64,000 nt of DNA, taken from the NCBI RefSeq assembly GCF_001039355.2, contig NW_019775547.1, forward strand, positions 391,726 to 455,725. The letters run 5' to 3'. Origin of the DNA: Lingula anatina (taxonomy: Eukaryota; Brachiopoda; Lingulata; Lingulida; Lingulidae). Under the pieces are notes generated by a model that was not told the DNA's origin, ran no database searches, and worked only from the letters and a program-made list of their open reading frames with translations. Of the stretch, positions 47,760 through 64,000 are shown piece after piece (the first letter of the stretch is position 1; each line of letters opens with the position of its first letter). A program made the position numbers and the translations under genes.

Positions 47760-48101
47760 TTTTAAAGAGTTCAGCGATCGTGATGATGGTAAAAAACATT
47801 CAAAGGAATTAATTACTTTTCAACAGTTTATCAAATTATTAATATTTTAAACAATTTCGTAGCATAATTTCATCTTTCAGTATTATTTACATAATTTTTA
47901 ACATTGATTTAAATAAAAAGTAGACCATTCTGATATTTGCTGCGGAATATCAAAACTAAGTTACTTCCTGTTAAGACAAGCTGGGTTCTACCACTTTCGA
48001 TTAGACGCTGCGCATTTACAAGTTGTTGGCGGCGTTAGGTGCTCCGTTACAATACTTATTATTATGCTGGTAAACTTTGCGAAGCATGTGTTCATGAGAT
48101 A
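47760..48101. promoter_or_regulatory. Bidirectional promoter of BRIX1 and PAIP1
   Basis: 342 bp separate the two divergent start codons. TTACTTCCTGTT near 47961-47972 fits an ETS-family site (GGAAGT on the other strand), a frequent element of TATA-less two-way promoters of translation-related genes. The 60 bp before PAIP1 are comparatively CpG-rich. Confidence 0.6.
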
Positions 48102-53273
<5,172 letters not shown>

Positions 53274-53738
53274 TTTTTCTGTTGTAAACTCATTAAAATG
53301 GTTTTATATAAAATGGTTCGATTAAAAGTGGCAAGGAACATTCTACTGTATTGACTTTGTACATCGTCTTTTGTTTCCACCGTTATGAACCTCTAATCAT
53401 TTTTATGGGAAGTTTGAAGGATAGTTCAAATTGATGGGTTTGTAGGTGTGGTTTGAACAAGCGGTCTGAAATTGTTGTAAACCAGGTATTGCCAATATTC
53501 AGTTTTAAGTCCGTCTGTATTCAGTTAAACTTTTTAAAGACAATTCCACTCTTTATAATTACGGCATGAAGACAATGTGAAGAAAAAATACAATGTATAT
53601 AACATTGCTCGATTGAATTCTTGTTGTGGCATATTTGGAAGCTTAATGAAGATGATAGGTAGATGGCCATAGCATAAATTTTCATGCTCATTTTTATTTA
53701 TATATGAATTAGCTTAATGTGTGATGTAAATATTATAG

Positions 53739-53744
53739 AATAAA
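53739..53744 (+). terminator. Polyadenylation signal candidate for PAIP1
   Basis: AATAAA 466 bp after the PAIP1 stop, in AT-rich sequence followed by a T/G-rich stretch (AACTTGTTGCATTGC). The convergent Brahma gene probably ends nearby: its reverse-strand AATAAA candidates include 54286-54281. The two 3' UTRs may come close or overlap. Confidence 0.5.
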
Positions 53745-54841
53745 AACATTTAACTTGTTGCATTGCACTTGCTAGAGTACTATCATGTCATCTGTTTTGT
53801 TAAACCTTCAGCCTGCATATCATCCATGGAATTATACATTATTTGTAAAAGAAACAATTATTTACAGCTTCTACATTTTATTGCATGTTCCACTGAAAAA
53901 TTCTCTTGTCCATATTGGAATCTACTAAGTTTTTCAGATGCAAAATTTTTACTCTCTCCAGTCCTGTACTCAACCAATTGAACAGAAATTGTACATTACT
54001 ACAATATTAACTGAATTATAATCCATGGAATTTTGAGCAAAAAGTGCAATTTTCTCTTAATTCAATTTTCTTATTCTTACATGGTCACTCTACAAAGTAA
54101 CTTGCCATGCACAAAGAGCAGAGGTAAAAATGAATTTAGTTGAGAGAATGGACAGAAAAATTAATCCAAGGAGTCACTTTTCACAATCTTAGTTGGTTAT
54201 ACATGCTACAATTTCAGACCAAATTTGACCAGAAAAAGGAATACTTTCACCTTATCCTGCTAACAATCTCATCAGGAATTTTTATTTTCATTATACTAGA
54301 CACAGCTACTTGTTGGTACATTTACATGATGTGCAAAGAAATAAGCATATATGCACTAAAGTACTTCTATGAGGCTAACAAGATATCCACTTTGTAACAC
54401 AAATTGAGGATAGTATATGAAAGTTAGATGAAATGGAGTACACAATAACACCCTGTAAACAGCATTTTATCCCATTTTCTAGTGATACAAACATCCAATT
54501 AATGTTTGTTACAATATTTATAGTACATTTAATAAAAAAAAAACTACAATGGTAATGGTAGGCAGATGCGACATGCAATTTGATGTTTTTTTTTACAAAC
54601 TTCACATATTTGTATTCCCTTAACCTGTAGCTCTTGATGACATACAGTGTTGAAGTGTAACAATAACATATCTATGCATTCAGTAACTAATTGAACTAAA
54701 TCTATGCATTCACAATTTACATGACATTTTAGTTTGTTGTCCCCCTCTACTGCCATGGGGTTGCTAAAAGGCATCTACAAGTCATTTCCGTACAAAAACA
54801 GTTACTAGTTTTTGAAATGGCAAAAGACAGCAATATACTGT

Positions 54842-57800
54842 CTAGGCAGTCTTCTTCCTGTGCTGCCCCCCAGGGGCTGGCGAAGACACCCTGGAAGAGG
54901 TGTGAGAACTGGTCCCAGCATCCTCACTGATCTCGGAATGCTCCTACATAGAAATAAAACATAACTCACTATTACTGTCAGTATTGCATTTGACAACAAA
55001 CAGCTGGCTAGAAGAAAGCTAATTTTAAAAAGTATTCTTTTACATTTTCTGGCAAAAGAACTGTTCTGATTAAAATATCCATATGTTACATGGTTGAAAA
55101 TACAGCAGAATCTGAAAAACTTGGACACTGGACATGTGCAAGTTGGACAAAGATTCATGTTTTGCAGTGCTAAAACTAATTTCATCTAAAAATAAGGAAA
55201 AATGTGTTCAATAAATATTTTTTTAAATTAAACAACAATTTTGGTTTAAAAGTGAGGATTTAAGCAGAGTCTACTATATTTAGGTACAATTTAAATGTTC
55301 TTACCTCTTCTGGTTCTCCTTCTCCTTCTGATTCCTCATCATCACTTATTACTGGTTTAGTTTTGGCAGGTCTTCCCTTCTTCTTGCTTTTTCCTCTATC
55401 CTAAAATTATGAGAAATTGGGTGATTAAAATACAATTTTAATCCTTGAATTATAATCTCTCTTAAAATTTTCACTATTATCCACTTTCATAGTTTTTTTC
55501 CATTTGTTTAACCAGTTTATATCTCATTTGATGTATAACTTAAAATAGTTTTATACCTACTAATATCTTTGTATAACTTCAACCTCTTGGTTGCCATCAT
55601 TTTATTCAACTTATTATCATTCCTATAACTCAACATAAACGCAGATATTACTACTACACGACATCTCTTTTGGCACATAAAAATTTTAATATTTAGTATC
55701 AATTTAAAATCACAAAAATGATGATAGTATGCACCTTCTTGGCACTGCCTTCTTTGCCCAGCTTAATTTTCACTTTAGGATACTGGCCTGAAAACCAAAA
55801 ATTATCATATTTTATTTTATCTTTGATATTTAATCATGTTTTATGAAATCCTAAATTCACAAAGCAATTGCCAATGCACACCACTTCTAAATGATAAATC
55901 TTGTAATGTATTATAAATCAAGGTACTACTATTTCCTATCTATTTCTAATTATTGAATCAAAAATATTTTTTCTTTTACCATCTTCCTCTTCATCCTCTT
56001 CCCCTTCCTGTTCTCCTCCCTCTGCCTCTTGTTCCCCTTCACTCTCACTGGCAGCAGGGGATGGGAGGACGCCCTCTTTCTCCAACCTTTCCCTGGCGTT
56101 GACAAACACAGACTGCAGCACTATGGAGTCCTCGTAAATCTAAACAAAAAATCAACAGCAAACATGGAACAGACTGTACAAAATGAACAATTTTTTTTCA
56201 TAATTGAATGAGAAATTTTATCCCTAAATCTTTCTATGATTAGAATAAGATGTTGTTTCTTAACAACTATTTCCAGAAGGACTTATATATTAAATGTGAC
56301 TAAAACGTAGGAAGAAAAAATTCTATCCTAACCTGTACTTTAAATTCTACATACGTAAGAGGTTGAGATAAAAATATGTTGGGGTAGCTCTGCTTTAGTG
56401 ATATGCCCACACTCTCACCGCCTTAATTAATTATTTATGAAATAGATTTTACTCTTTTTTTGCTTTCTAGTGTATCAAAACACCTGGCAATATCATCAAT
56501 TATAACTTATTCCCTAATTTGCAGCATATCACAGAATTGCACTACCATAGAGCTACCTCAATGGAAAATACCATTCATATGGAAAACAGGATGCTTAGAA
56601 AGTTTGTTCAAACCTAATTTTTCTAGAATCCTCAAATGTTAGTATCAACAGGAGAAATCGGAGAAAAAAAAACACTGTTAGAATAACAATAGTATGGAAC
56701 AAGATCATCACCAAGATATGAAGACGAGAGCACTCAGGTACCACGCAGCAAGGGGGTTTCACTGGGAACAAACTTTCTTACCACCAAGTCAACCCCTTTG
56801 GACAGAAACTACTTACAAAGTCTTTGAGTTTGAGAAGCTTGTGAGGTTTGCGAGGGGGTCTTACCAGTGATCCCTCCATATTATACTCTTGTGCATTCTG
56901 ACACAACAGCATCACATCCTTCTCCAAGTCGTCCAAGCTACGATATTTGTGGTCCTTGATTCTTTGCTGGAAAATATTTTTTAATGCAGTTGAAAAAAAA
57001 AGTACTTTTTAAGTAATCTTTTTTGTTACTTAAATTCAAGTTATTAATTAAAAAAAAACTTATTCTTTAATTATACATCAGTGATTTATACTCCAAAGTC
57101 TTTGTTCTAACAGATGTACCATCTACACCTTATATTTTTGCTTTACCTTAATTTTCTTAAAATCTACTGGTTTCCTTATTACTTCATAATAATCAGGCAG
57201 CTCCTTCTTCGATGGCAGTGTCATGAATGGCTCACTGAGGACTCGTTTGTCACTGGAAAAAAATTCAATTTTTGCAAAATAAACTTTACAAACACAACAA
57301 GCCATGTAGAAAGCTGGGGTACAGCTACCCAAGATGTCTGCACTTGTTTTAAAATGTGCATCTGCTATGTAGAAAGCTGGGGTACAGCCACCTGAGATGT
57401 CTGCACTTGTTTTAAAATGTGCAACTGCTGAGCACACAAAATCAGAAAAAAAACTCTTGTCTAATCTACATAACAGTACTCACGCATCTCTGTAATAGAT
57501 GACCACTTCCAGTAATTTCTTCATCATCTTGGTCAGTTTGGGAGGATTGGGAGCCAGTTTCTCTGCAGGGGGCCTCCCACGTCTTTTCTTCTCTTTCTTG
57601 GAACTGCTACTGGGCTCATCATCTACAAACTTGCGTTTCCGACCTTTTCCCTTGCCCGATGTCCGTTTGTTGCGTTCCTCCAATTCATCTAGTGTTCCCT
57701 CCTCAATAGCCTGATGAACATGCAAAAACAAACTTATTCGTTGATGATCCAAACTAATTAAGTAAACTATCACAATTTTCAATTCTCTCAATTTGAGGGT

Positions 57801-59768
57801 AAAGTACTACTATTTAAGTCATGACATGATGTCTAGTACACTGGACAGGCTAAATATCTAATATGAGTTCTTGAGCAATACAACATCTTACATGAAAAGT
57901 ACTCACCCTCAGCCACTCCCTCTCTGTAAACCCTTCAGAATAGTCTACTTCCTTCCTCTGCCTTGAGCCACGGCCAAACAACTTTTCTTCTTCATCTTCG
58001 TATGCCAGACGTTCCAGCTAAAATTTACAAACCAATGCTAAGTGTTTTGCAAAAACTCTGTCAGTGCATTATCATCTATATTTGTACTGTAAAATGCTGG
58101 CAATTAGCACTTACTGATCAAAAAGTTTATATCTAAAAGCTGTAAATTGAAAAAAGCGTTCTGTGACTATCTTACTATGGATTATTTGACTGATTTAAAT
58201 GTGAAAATTTAGGGTGCTAAATTACTGTTTTGAACTTGTAGCACTTTTGAGAACAAAAATCTACCTCTTTCTCATCTTTCACAAGCCAAGACGGCAGCTC
58301 TTCCTCCTCATATAAACGAGGTTTGCGCTTAATTTCCCGGGATTCTGCACGTCTACGCTCCAGGTCCATTCTCTGGTAGATGTCAAACTCATCCTCAGTA
58401 CGTGCTAACATCTGGTTGATGGTTTCATCATCAGGTACCTCATCTTCATCCTGCAATGAAACTCTGTTTTATGAATGAACTGTACTTCCTTGAAAAATTA
58501 CCTTGGCGACCCAATGCAGTCTTTGTCACTTGTAACCAGTAAACAACAGCAATATCTCTATTTTGTCCTTCTATCATAACGCATTACAGATGTCAAATTT
58601 ACTGAATGTACTTTTGTCTTCATTCAATATCAATTCCTTTCACTTCACATAAAAATTCTCAACAAGTTATAACAGCAACACTTCAAGACATGGGCCCTAT
58701 TTTATGCATAAATATAAGAACATTCTTTTTTATTTTTTATTTATTTTCAAACCTTCATACCTCTTCTTCCTCAGTCTCCTGCTGCAAGATAGCTCTAAGG
58801 AACTGCTGCCTCTCAAACCCTGTTGACTTCTGGTCAAACATCCCAGCCTGGATCACTTTCTCATCAATATTCAGCTTGTTACGGGCTGCAGCAAGAATCT
58901 TCTCCTCCACAGAATTGACTGTCATCAGTCTAAGCACCCTCACTTCATTCTTCTGGCCAATACGATGTGCTCTGTCCTGGGCTTGAAGATCCTGATGAAA
59001 TATTGTATTATTCATATTGTGACCTATGTACACTGTTTATACATCTTGAAGATCCTGATGAAATATTGTATTATTCATATTGTGACCTATGTACACTGTT
59101 TATACATCTTGAAGATCCTGATAAAATATTAATATTATTCATATTATGACATATGTACATTGTCTATGCATCACTTTGACTTTTTTGTTACATTCTATTT
59201 TTTTTACCTCCACATATCATTTTCAACTATTCATCAATTGTAACTTAGTTTACTCAAAACCAGATGGACAGTTATCTGTTTTATGAAACTATTCCACAAC
59301 ATGTCTGTGATCAAGCCACAAAGAAGCATCTCTAATATTTCTGAAACAGGAACTGCACATATTCTATTTCTTATGGAAACTATTTTTTTCTCTTTCTTAA
59401 ATAATTATCCACACCGCTGACATATCCAGACTTACCTGATGTGGGTTCCAGTCAGAGTCAAAGATGATAACAGTATCAGCCACCTGAAGGTTCAACCCAA
59501 GGCCACCAGCTCTTGTACTCAACAAGAAGATGAAATATTCTGAATTCTTACAATTGAACTTCTCCAACAGGCTGCCACGATCTTCAGATTTTGTTGTTCC
59601 ATCCAAGCGAAGGTACTTGAAGCCTAAAAATCGAGTAGTCTTTAAATAGTCTGACTGCTTTAGTATTTTTAAAACGCTCAGTGTTTCATTTTATTTAGCT
59701 GACTAATTGATGAGACGAACCTTGTACAGACTCTAAAGAGCCCCTTAATATGTTACTAATATTCTCTT

Positions 59769-59821
<53 letters not shown>

Positions 59822-62800
59822 ACGTGAACATGACCACATGCATGTATGTCTGCAAGTCTGTACCACAAATAGTGAAAGCAACACAATTTTACTGTGTACA
59901 ACATTACCTCTCCATAGGAAATAGTCTTCCAGGATGCTCATACAGGAAGTCATCTGACAGAAGAGTAGCACCCTGTGTCCAGTAGCCTTCAGCTTGGGCA
60001 AAACACGGTCCAGCAACTCAAACTTGCCAGCTGCTCTATGAAGGTCAGGCCTAACTCAACAAAAACACACAAATAAATATAATACACAATTTTTAGAGCA
60101 GGACGATACGGCAAGTATGGGGATTTTAACAGCAACTACTTTGCATAAATAAATAGATAAAAAAGGTAAAATACAGTTTAAATTTTCTTTCAATTCTGAA
60201 GCAATTTTTATTGAACTTATTCAGTGTTATACCCCTCAACAACAAAAAATGAACTATATTTGATTGCACCCAAGCTGTTTCAAAGGCTACATACCCAGTG
60301 ACAATCCCATTGGTAAATCCTGTGTGTTCTGCCATTGCCTCCTCAATGTGTGGAAACATGAAGGGGTGGTTGCAGATCTTCCTCAGCTGCATGATGGTGT
60401 TCATCAAGGCTCTGGCTCCACCACGACCCTGAATCATCAAATCTCAAAACTAATAACCTTTCCAATAACTGAAGATCAACTTCTGGGAGTAAGGTAGAAA
60501 AACACTATTTAAAAATTCTTTTAGTTTCTTCCTCAAATAGTTTGATTAATGTTAAGTTTTATATAAATTCTTTGAACCAAACTGAATTAAGGACATGCAT
60601 AAAAAGCAGTATCTCGAGTACTAAGATAATAAGTGAAATTCAGTGCAAAACAAAAACATGAAGGCTAAGTTGTTACAGGAAGCAACTAGTAATTTTTTTA
60701 CTATTCAAGGAAATCAGACGAAAAAATAAACTTATATAAAGTAAACAGACCCAGAAAGCGGACAAACAATAGAAAGAAAGAGGTCACATGCCATTTATAT
60801 TAAGATTTACCAATATTCAGTAATTTAAACTAGGGAAAAAGTCAACAGTGCATTATCGATGCTAGCACAGTCTCACTGATGTAACACAAGGCCAATTGCC
60901 CACAACAAAAACCTTGCAACACAAGAGTACATTGTTTAAAATATCATCTGGGTAAAAAAATAAATAAATAAACAAAACAACACTTGAAGACTTTGTAGGG
61001 CATGCAAAAAATGAAGGTAACATCATGCTTTCAGGAAATGTCTTTAAAAATCTGTACATCCAAAACCATCCAGAGGTTACATCCAGGTAACATGCAAAAA
61101 TACCAACAACAAAAACAATAAAATACAACTGTTCATTTTGTACTTATCCCTGACACATCACATGCCTTCTTATCTCTCTCAGAGCCATCAGTAATCATCA
61201 CTCCCTTCGACTGCATGTGACTGTAGAGGAGTCGCTGCAGCGCAGACATTTCACACTTAATCACATACTCAACCTGTGTGAGGGCCAGATTAGACAGAAG
61301 AGAGAAGACAAAAAAATAAAGTTAGTATCAAAAAATCTCCTGCTGGCAAACTACACAACTGCTGCAAAGACGGCAGTTAGTGGGTGTGAGTTCTGGTCAC
61401 ACCATGCAGAGTGTAATCAATACCTTCTTGTCGTGTTCAGACCCGTCTGTGATCATCACTCCCTTGGCCTGCATGTGCCGGTAGATGAACCGCTGTAGAG
61501 CGGACATGTCGCATTTTACCACATACTCAACCTATGAGGATATATCAAGTTTACATATCAAAACATAAAATGAGCTTATTCCTTCTTCTCCCCTGAAATA
61601 AAACTGCTGCTCCCCACAGGATGGCTGACATCATCATAAAGAAATGCTAGAAACAAAAGAATGGCACATTGTATTTACAAAGTCACAACTATAGTACATA
61701 ATATAATTTTTTAATTATGCATAAAATTATTTTTAAAGATATTTGACAAATGATTGAATGTGGAATTATATTCATAACATATTGTTTTGCTGTTTACCCA
61801 TAAACTAGTACAATGTTATTATGGCAATATATTATTGACCTTCTCAGGTAGTTGAGATTCCACTTCCTTCTTCAGACGTCTCAAAAGGAAAGGACGTAGA
61901 ACTTTATGCAGACGGCGAATGATCAAAAGCGTCTCTTCACTGTTCAGCTCAACCTATGAAATGAAAATATTTATGAAAATACATCCTTCATTCTAGATTC
62001 ATAAAAGGTTTAGTTTTTTTAGTCAGCATTGTCACATATAATGTACAAAAAGTCCATGAAAATCCACAAATTTAAAGCATATTCTGTCTTCTCACAGAAC
62101 AGGCTATTATAACACCAATCTCATTCCCTAATAAAGGTGTCGGTTAGACAATGAAATATTAAAGTGGTAATAACATTGTTAAGATGCAATGTAAAGAAGC
62201 TATAATTGTGATTTAGAGGGCATAACACCAGTTATGAAATTCTCAGTTAGACTGCCCATAGATAAGTTCTAACATTCCATTTAAAATTGCAATATACTGT
62301 GCCAATTGACCCCTGGCCATTCTCACCTTCTCTCCAGTGTTTGCAAATGGTGCATTGAACCACTGCTCAAAGGTGCCACATGATTTGAAAATACTGGGCA
62401 ACAGAAAGTTGAGGAGAGCCCAGAGCTCTGGCAACTTATTCTGAAATAAATAATATAAAATAATAAATGCAATTACAAGACTTTCTGTTGATTACAGCTG
62501 GCATGTATCCATTCATCAATGAACAATATATGCATTGTAATACTATACCTCAGTTTTCACCCTTTTTTAAATTTTCCTTTTATATACATGACTGCAAAGT
62601 GCACATACATATTACACACTGTTCATATCAAAATGCCTATTCAAAGCAAACTATTCCAGAGTCTTAAAATCTATAGCAAAAGCATTACCTCCATAGGCAT
62701 AGCACTGTGAAGAGTAAACAGCATTTCTGCCCTGCATTAAATGAAATAATTCACACACACCCAAGTGACTCTTATCTATCATTCTTACCTGTAAAGGAGT

Positions 62801-64000
62801 TCCAGTGAGAAGCACTCTGAAGGGGGCAGTGTAGTGGGTGTTCAACACCTGGGTCAACTTGCAGTGGTGGTTCTTCATTCTATGACCTTCATCAATGATC
62901 ATGTACTTCCAGCGAATCTATAATTAATTGTCAATTTAAGGCAAACAGTTTCAAAGTCAATTTGGCTTCTTGAAATAACAATCAGCCTATACACCTGAGT
63001 AACTCATTTTTTTAATTTAAATTTCAGCATCAGTACAAATAAACTTAGATAGATAGATAGATAGATAGATAGATATTCAAAATAAAAACGTTTAACAAAA
63101 AATTTCACATAATTCAAAAGGAACCATTGATAATATTACCCTGGCTGAAATATACTTATAACACCCACCTTGGCCAGAACTGCTTTATCCTTGATAACAT
63201 ATTCATATGTGGTTAGTAGCACATTAAACTTGACAGCTCTCATCTGCATCAGGATGTTTCTGCGGACATTGGGACCACCTTTGTAAGGAATCTTGACCAC
63301 GGAGGGAGCCCACTTGTCAAACTCCAGCATCCAATTGGACAAGGTCCTAAAAATGTATCATTTTGTAGTGGTGGTTCTTCATTCTATGAGTAAAATCTAC
63401 TTATATTAAAGAATTCTATTTAACACATGAATTAAAAGTGATGAAACTAAAGGAGTAACATAAAACTTAAGTAACAAACTTATCTAACAATTCAAACATT
63501 TAGAAAAAAATATATGTATATACATTGCAGTTCATCTGTCATTTAAACTTCCAAGTTTATATACTTGGTGTAAAAGTTTACTTACGAGAGGGGCACAATG
63601 ATCAGATAGGGTCCATTGACTTTCTTCCTCTCCATAAGGTATGTGATGAGCCCAATGGTCTGAATAGTTTTCCCCAGTCCCATCTCATCTGCCAGGATGC
63701 CATTCAGGTTGTTGTTAAACAAGGAGACCAGCCACTCCAGACCTTTCAGCTATAATGTAATCAATATTATATTCAATTCAAACTTAATCAATTCAATCAA
63801 TTGAAATAATGCAAAATTAACAGAAAAAAGTTCTAAATCCTAATAATGTTGTAACTATAAAGGGGTTAAACATTCAAAATATTTTGTCCAATCTATTCAT
63901 TATCAAAATGTGAAGATTAAATCATTTTTTTTCTTTTTTCAATGCAAAATGAATGGACAATCCAAATGTTTTTGTCAATGTACCTGATATTCTTTGAGTT
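54842..64000 (-). CDS. SMARCA4: Brahma/BRG1 (SMARCA2/4) SWI/SNF ATPase, C-terminal ~890 residues
   Basis: Minus-strand exons: >64000-63984, 63749-63586, 63346-63169, 62917-62789, 62440-62327, 61953-61840, 61531-61424 or 61273-61166 (alternatives), 60428-60295, 60050-59908, 59623-59436, 58991-58761, 58450-58265, 58017-57907, 57710-57484, 57252-57147, 56966-56865, 56139-55980, 55787-55735, 55400-55305, 54943-54842 (stop). Visible parts: Walker [13 protein letters not shown] box, helicase C lobe ([19 protein letters not shown]), the SnAC region ([20 protein letters not shown]), an AT-hook-like KRRGRPP, and a bromodomain ([33 protein letters not shown]). The tail is acidic/basic ([18 protein letters not shown]). 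This is the motor of the BAF/PBAP chromatin remodelling complex in the nucleus. The N-terminal QLQ/HSA part is beyond the right edge. Invertebrates generally have one such gene, so the symbol stands for SMARCA2/4. Confidence 0.97.
56817..56864 (-). CDS. Optional 48-nt extension of the bromodomain exon (second donor)
   Basis: The exon 56966-56865 ends at GTAAGA. Reading on stays in frame for 16 codons ([16 protein letters not shown]) to an even better donor, TTT|GTAAGT, at 56817. Either donor joins [10 protein letters not shown] of the next exon in phase. The short form equals the vertebrate order (EGSL-IYEDS). The long form inserts a strongly basic patch at the end of the bromodomain. Which is used is not known. 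Confidence 0.5.
57303..57428. repeat. Two-copy 63-bp tandem repeat in a Brahma intron
   Basis: ATGTAGAAAGCTGGGGTACA begins at 57304 and again at 57367. The 63-bp units differ at only a few sites and both end TTTTAAAATGTGCA. They lie in the intron between exons 57710-57484 and 57252-57147, close to the bromodomain exon's acceptor. Confidence 0.85.
58982..59168. repeat. Three-copy 63-bp tandem repeat carrying a splice acceptor
   Basis: CTTGAAGATCCTGATGAAAT occurs at 58982 and 59045, and a variant with GATAAAAT at 59108. The first unit overlaps the acceptor and first 10 bases of Brahma exon 58991-58761, so the two extra units carry copies of that acceptor (TTCATCAG|GATCTTCAAG on the minus strand). 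After the decoy acceptors the frame reads DLQDV and stops, so use of them would truncate the protein. Confidence 0.85.
59771..59821. repeat. (GT)n microsatellite
   Basis: About 25 GT units in a Brahma intron between exons 59908-60050 and 59436-59623. Open frames reading through it (THTHTH or VCVCVC) are artefacts. Confidence 0.95.
61166..61273 (-). CDS. Brahma alternative exon A (36 codons, GC donor)
   Basis: Acceptor CACACAG, then [20 protein letters not shown] and [16 protein letters not shown], 108 nt in phase 0, followed by GCATGT instead of a GT donor. It is a diverged duplicate of exon 61424-61531 and differs at seven positions, mostly conservative: V/I, D/E, F/L, I/L, R/S, A/S, H/R. 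Either exon joins [11 protein letters not shown] of the next exon in frame. The lack of stops or frameshifts argues that it is used. Confidence 0.75.
61424..61531 (-). CDS. Brahma alternative exon B (36 codons, normal donor)
   Basis: Acceptor CCTCATAG, then [20 protein letters not shown] and [16 protein letters not shown], donor GTATTG. It matches the single vertebrate version ([20 protein letters not shown]) slightly better than exon A does. It precedes exon A in the transcript by a 150-bp intron. It belongs to the segment after the first ATPase lobe that leads into the C lobe. Confidence 0.85.
63046..63075. repeat. (GATA)n microsatellite
   Basis: About seven AGAT units in the Brahma intron between exons 63346-63169 and 62917-62789. 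Confidence 0.9.

Noticed and set aside
48039-48101. Upstream in-frame ATG extending PAIP1 by 21 residues
   Set aside because: The extra residues (MLRYNTYYYAGKLC...) do not look like the family; ATG 48102 gives a normal RG-rich PAIP1 start. Not excluded.
59768-60016. ORFs rich in His-Thr or Cys-Val
   Set aside because: Translations through the (GT)n tract joined to part of a true Brahma exon.

Overview
This is a stretch of animal nuclear DNA. It is AT-rich, with long introns, spliced genes that match conserved metazoan families, and many short palindromic transposon relics. It looks like a non-vertebrate bilaterian (lophotrochozoan or invertebrate deuterostome style), but the sequence alone does not let me name the species. 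Six protein-coding genes are supported. I rebuilt their exon chains by hand from splice sites, reading phase and family similarity; every internal junction keeps frame.

Layout, left to right: (1) an SLC4A11-like (borate/bicarbonate family) transporter on the minus strand, 12559 down to 1046, with its 3' half beyond the left edge; (2) an FCHO1/2 (muniscin) endocytic adaptor on the plus strand, 12829-29315, 23 coding exons, 917 aa, with start codons of genes 1 and 2 only 269 bp apart (bidirectional promoter); (3) a 2460-aa C2H2 zinc-finger protein that I do not recognise, plus strand, 34189-41927, almost all in one 7.3-kb exon; (4) BRIX1/Brx1, a 60S ribosome-assembly factor, minus strand, 47759-44522, nine exons, 304 aa; (5) PAIP1, a poly(A)-binding-protein partner, plus strand, 48102-53273, ten exons, 460 aa, again divergent from its neighbour with 342 bp between start codons; (6) the C-terminal ~890 residues of a Brahma/BRG1 (SMARCA2/4) chromatin remodeller, minus strand, from the right edge (64000) down to the stop at 54842. 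The genes do not form one pathway; the two divergent pairs are the only clear co-organisation.

The non-coding part is rich in foldback elements. There is a ~550-bp palindrome with TAA target duplications (two copies, one carrying a 56-codon ORF), a ~340-bp element with AGGGATAATAACTC ends beside TTAA (five copies, one split by an 832-bp foldback element), a 510-bp foldback element that duplicated a BRIX1 splice donor, and a dispersed CCTCCGCCAAGG-type repeat. Around 5.4-5.8 kb there is a cluster of short hairpins with a hammerhead-ribozyme-like fold on the minus strand.

Most worth follow-up: a pair of duplicated, apparently mutually exclusive 36-codon exons in the Brahma helicase (61166-61273 and 61424-61531); a second in-frame donor at the end of its bromodomain; the hammerhead-like motif at 5528-5586; the BRIX1 donor duplication; a candidate FCHO cassette exon; and the duplicated C-terminal module of the unknown zinc-finger protein.
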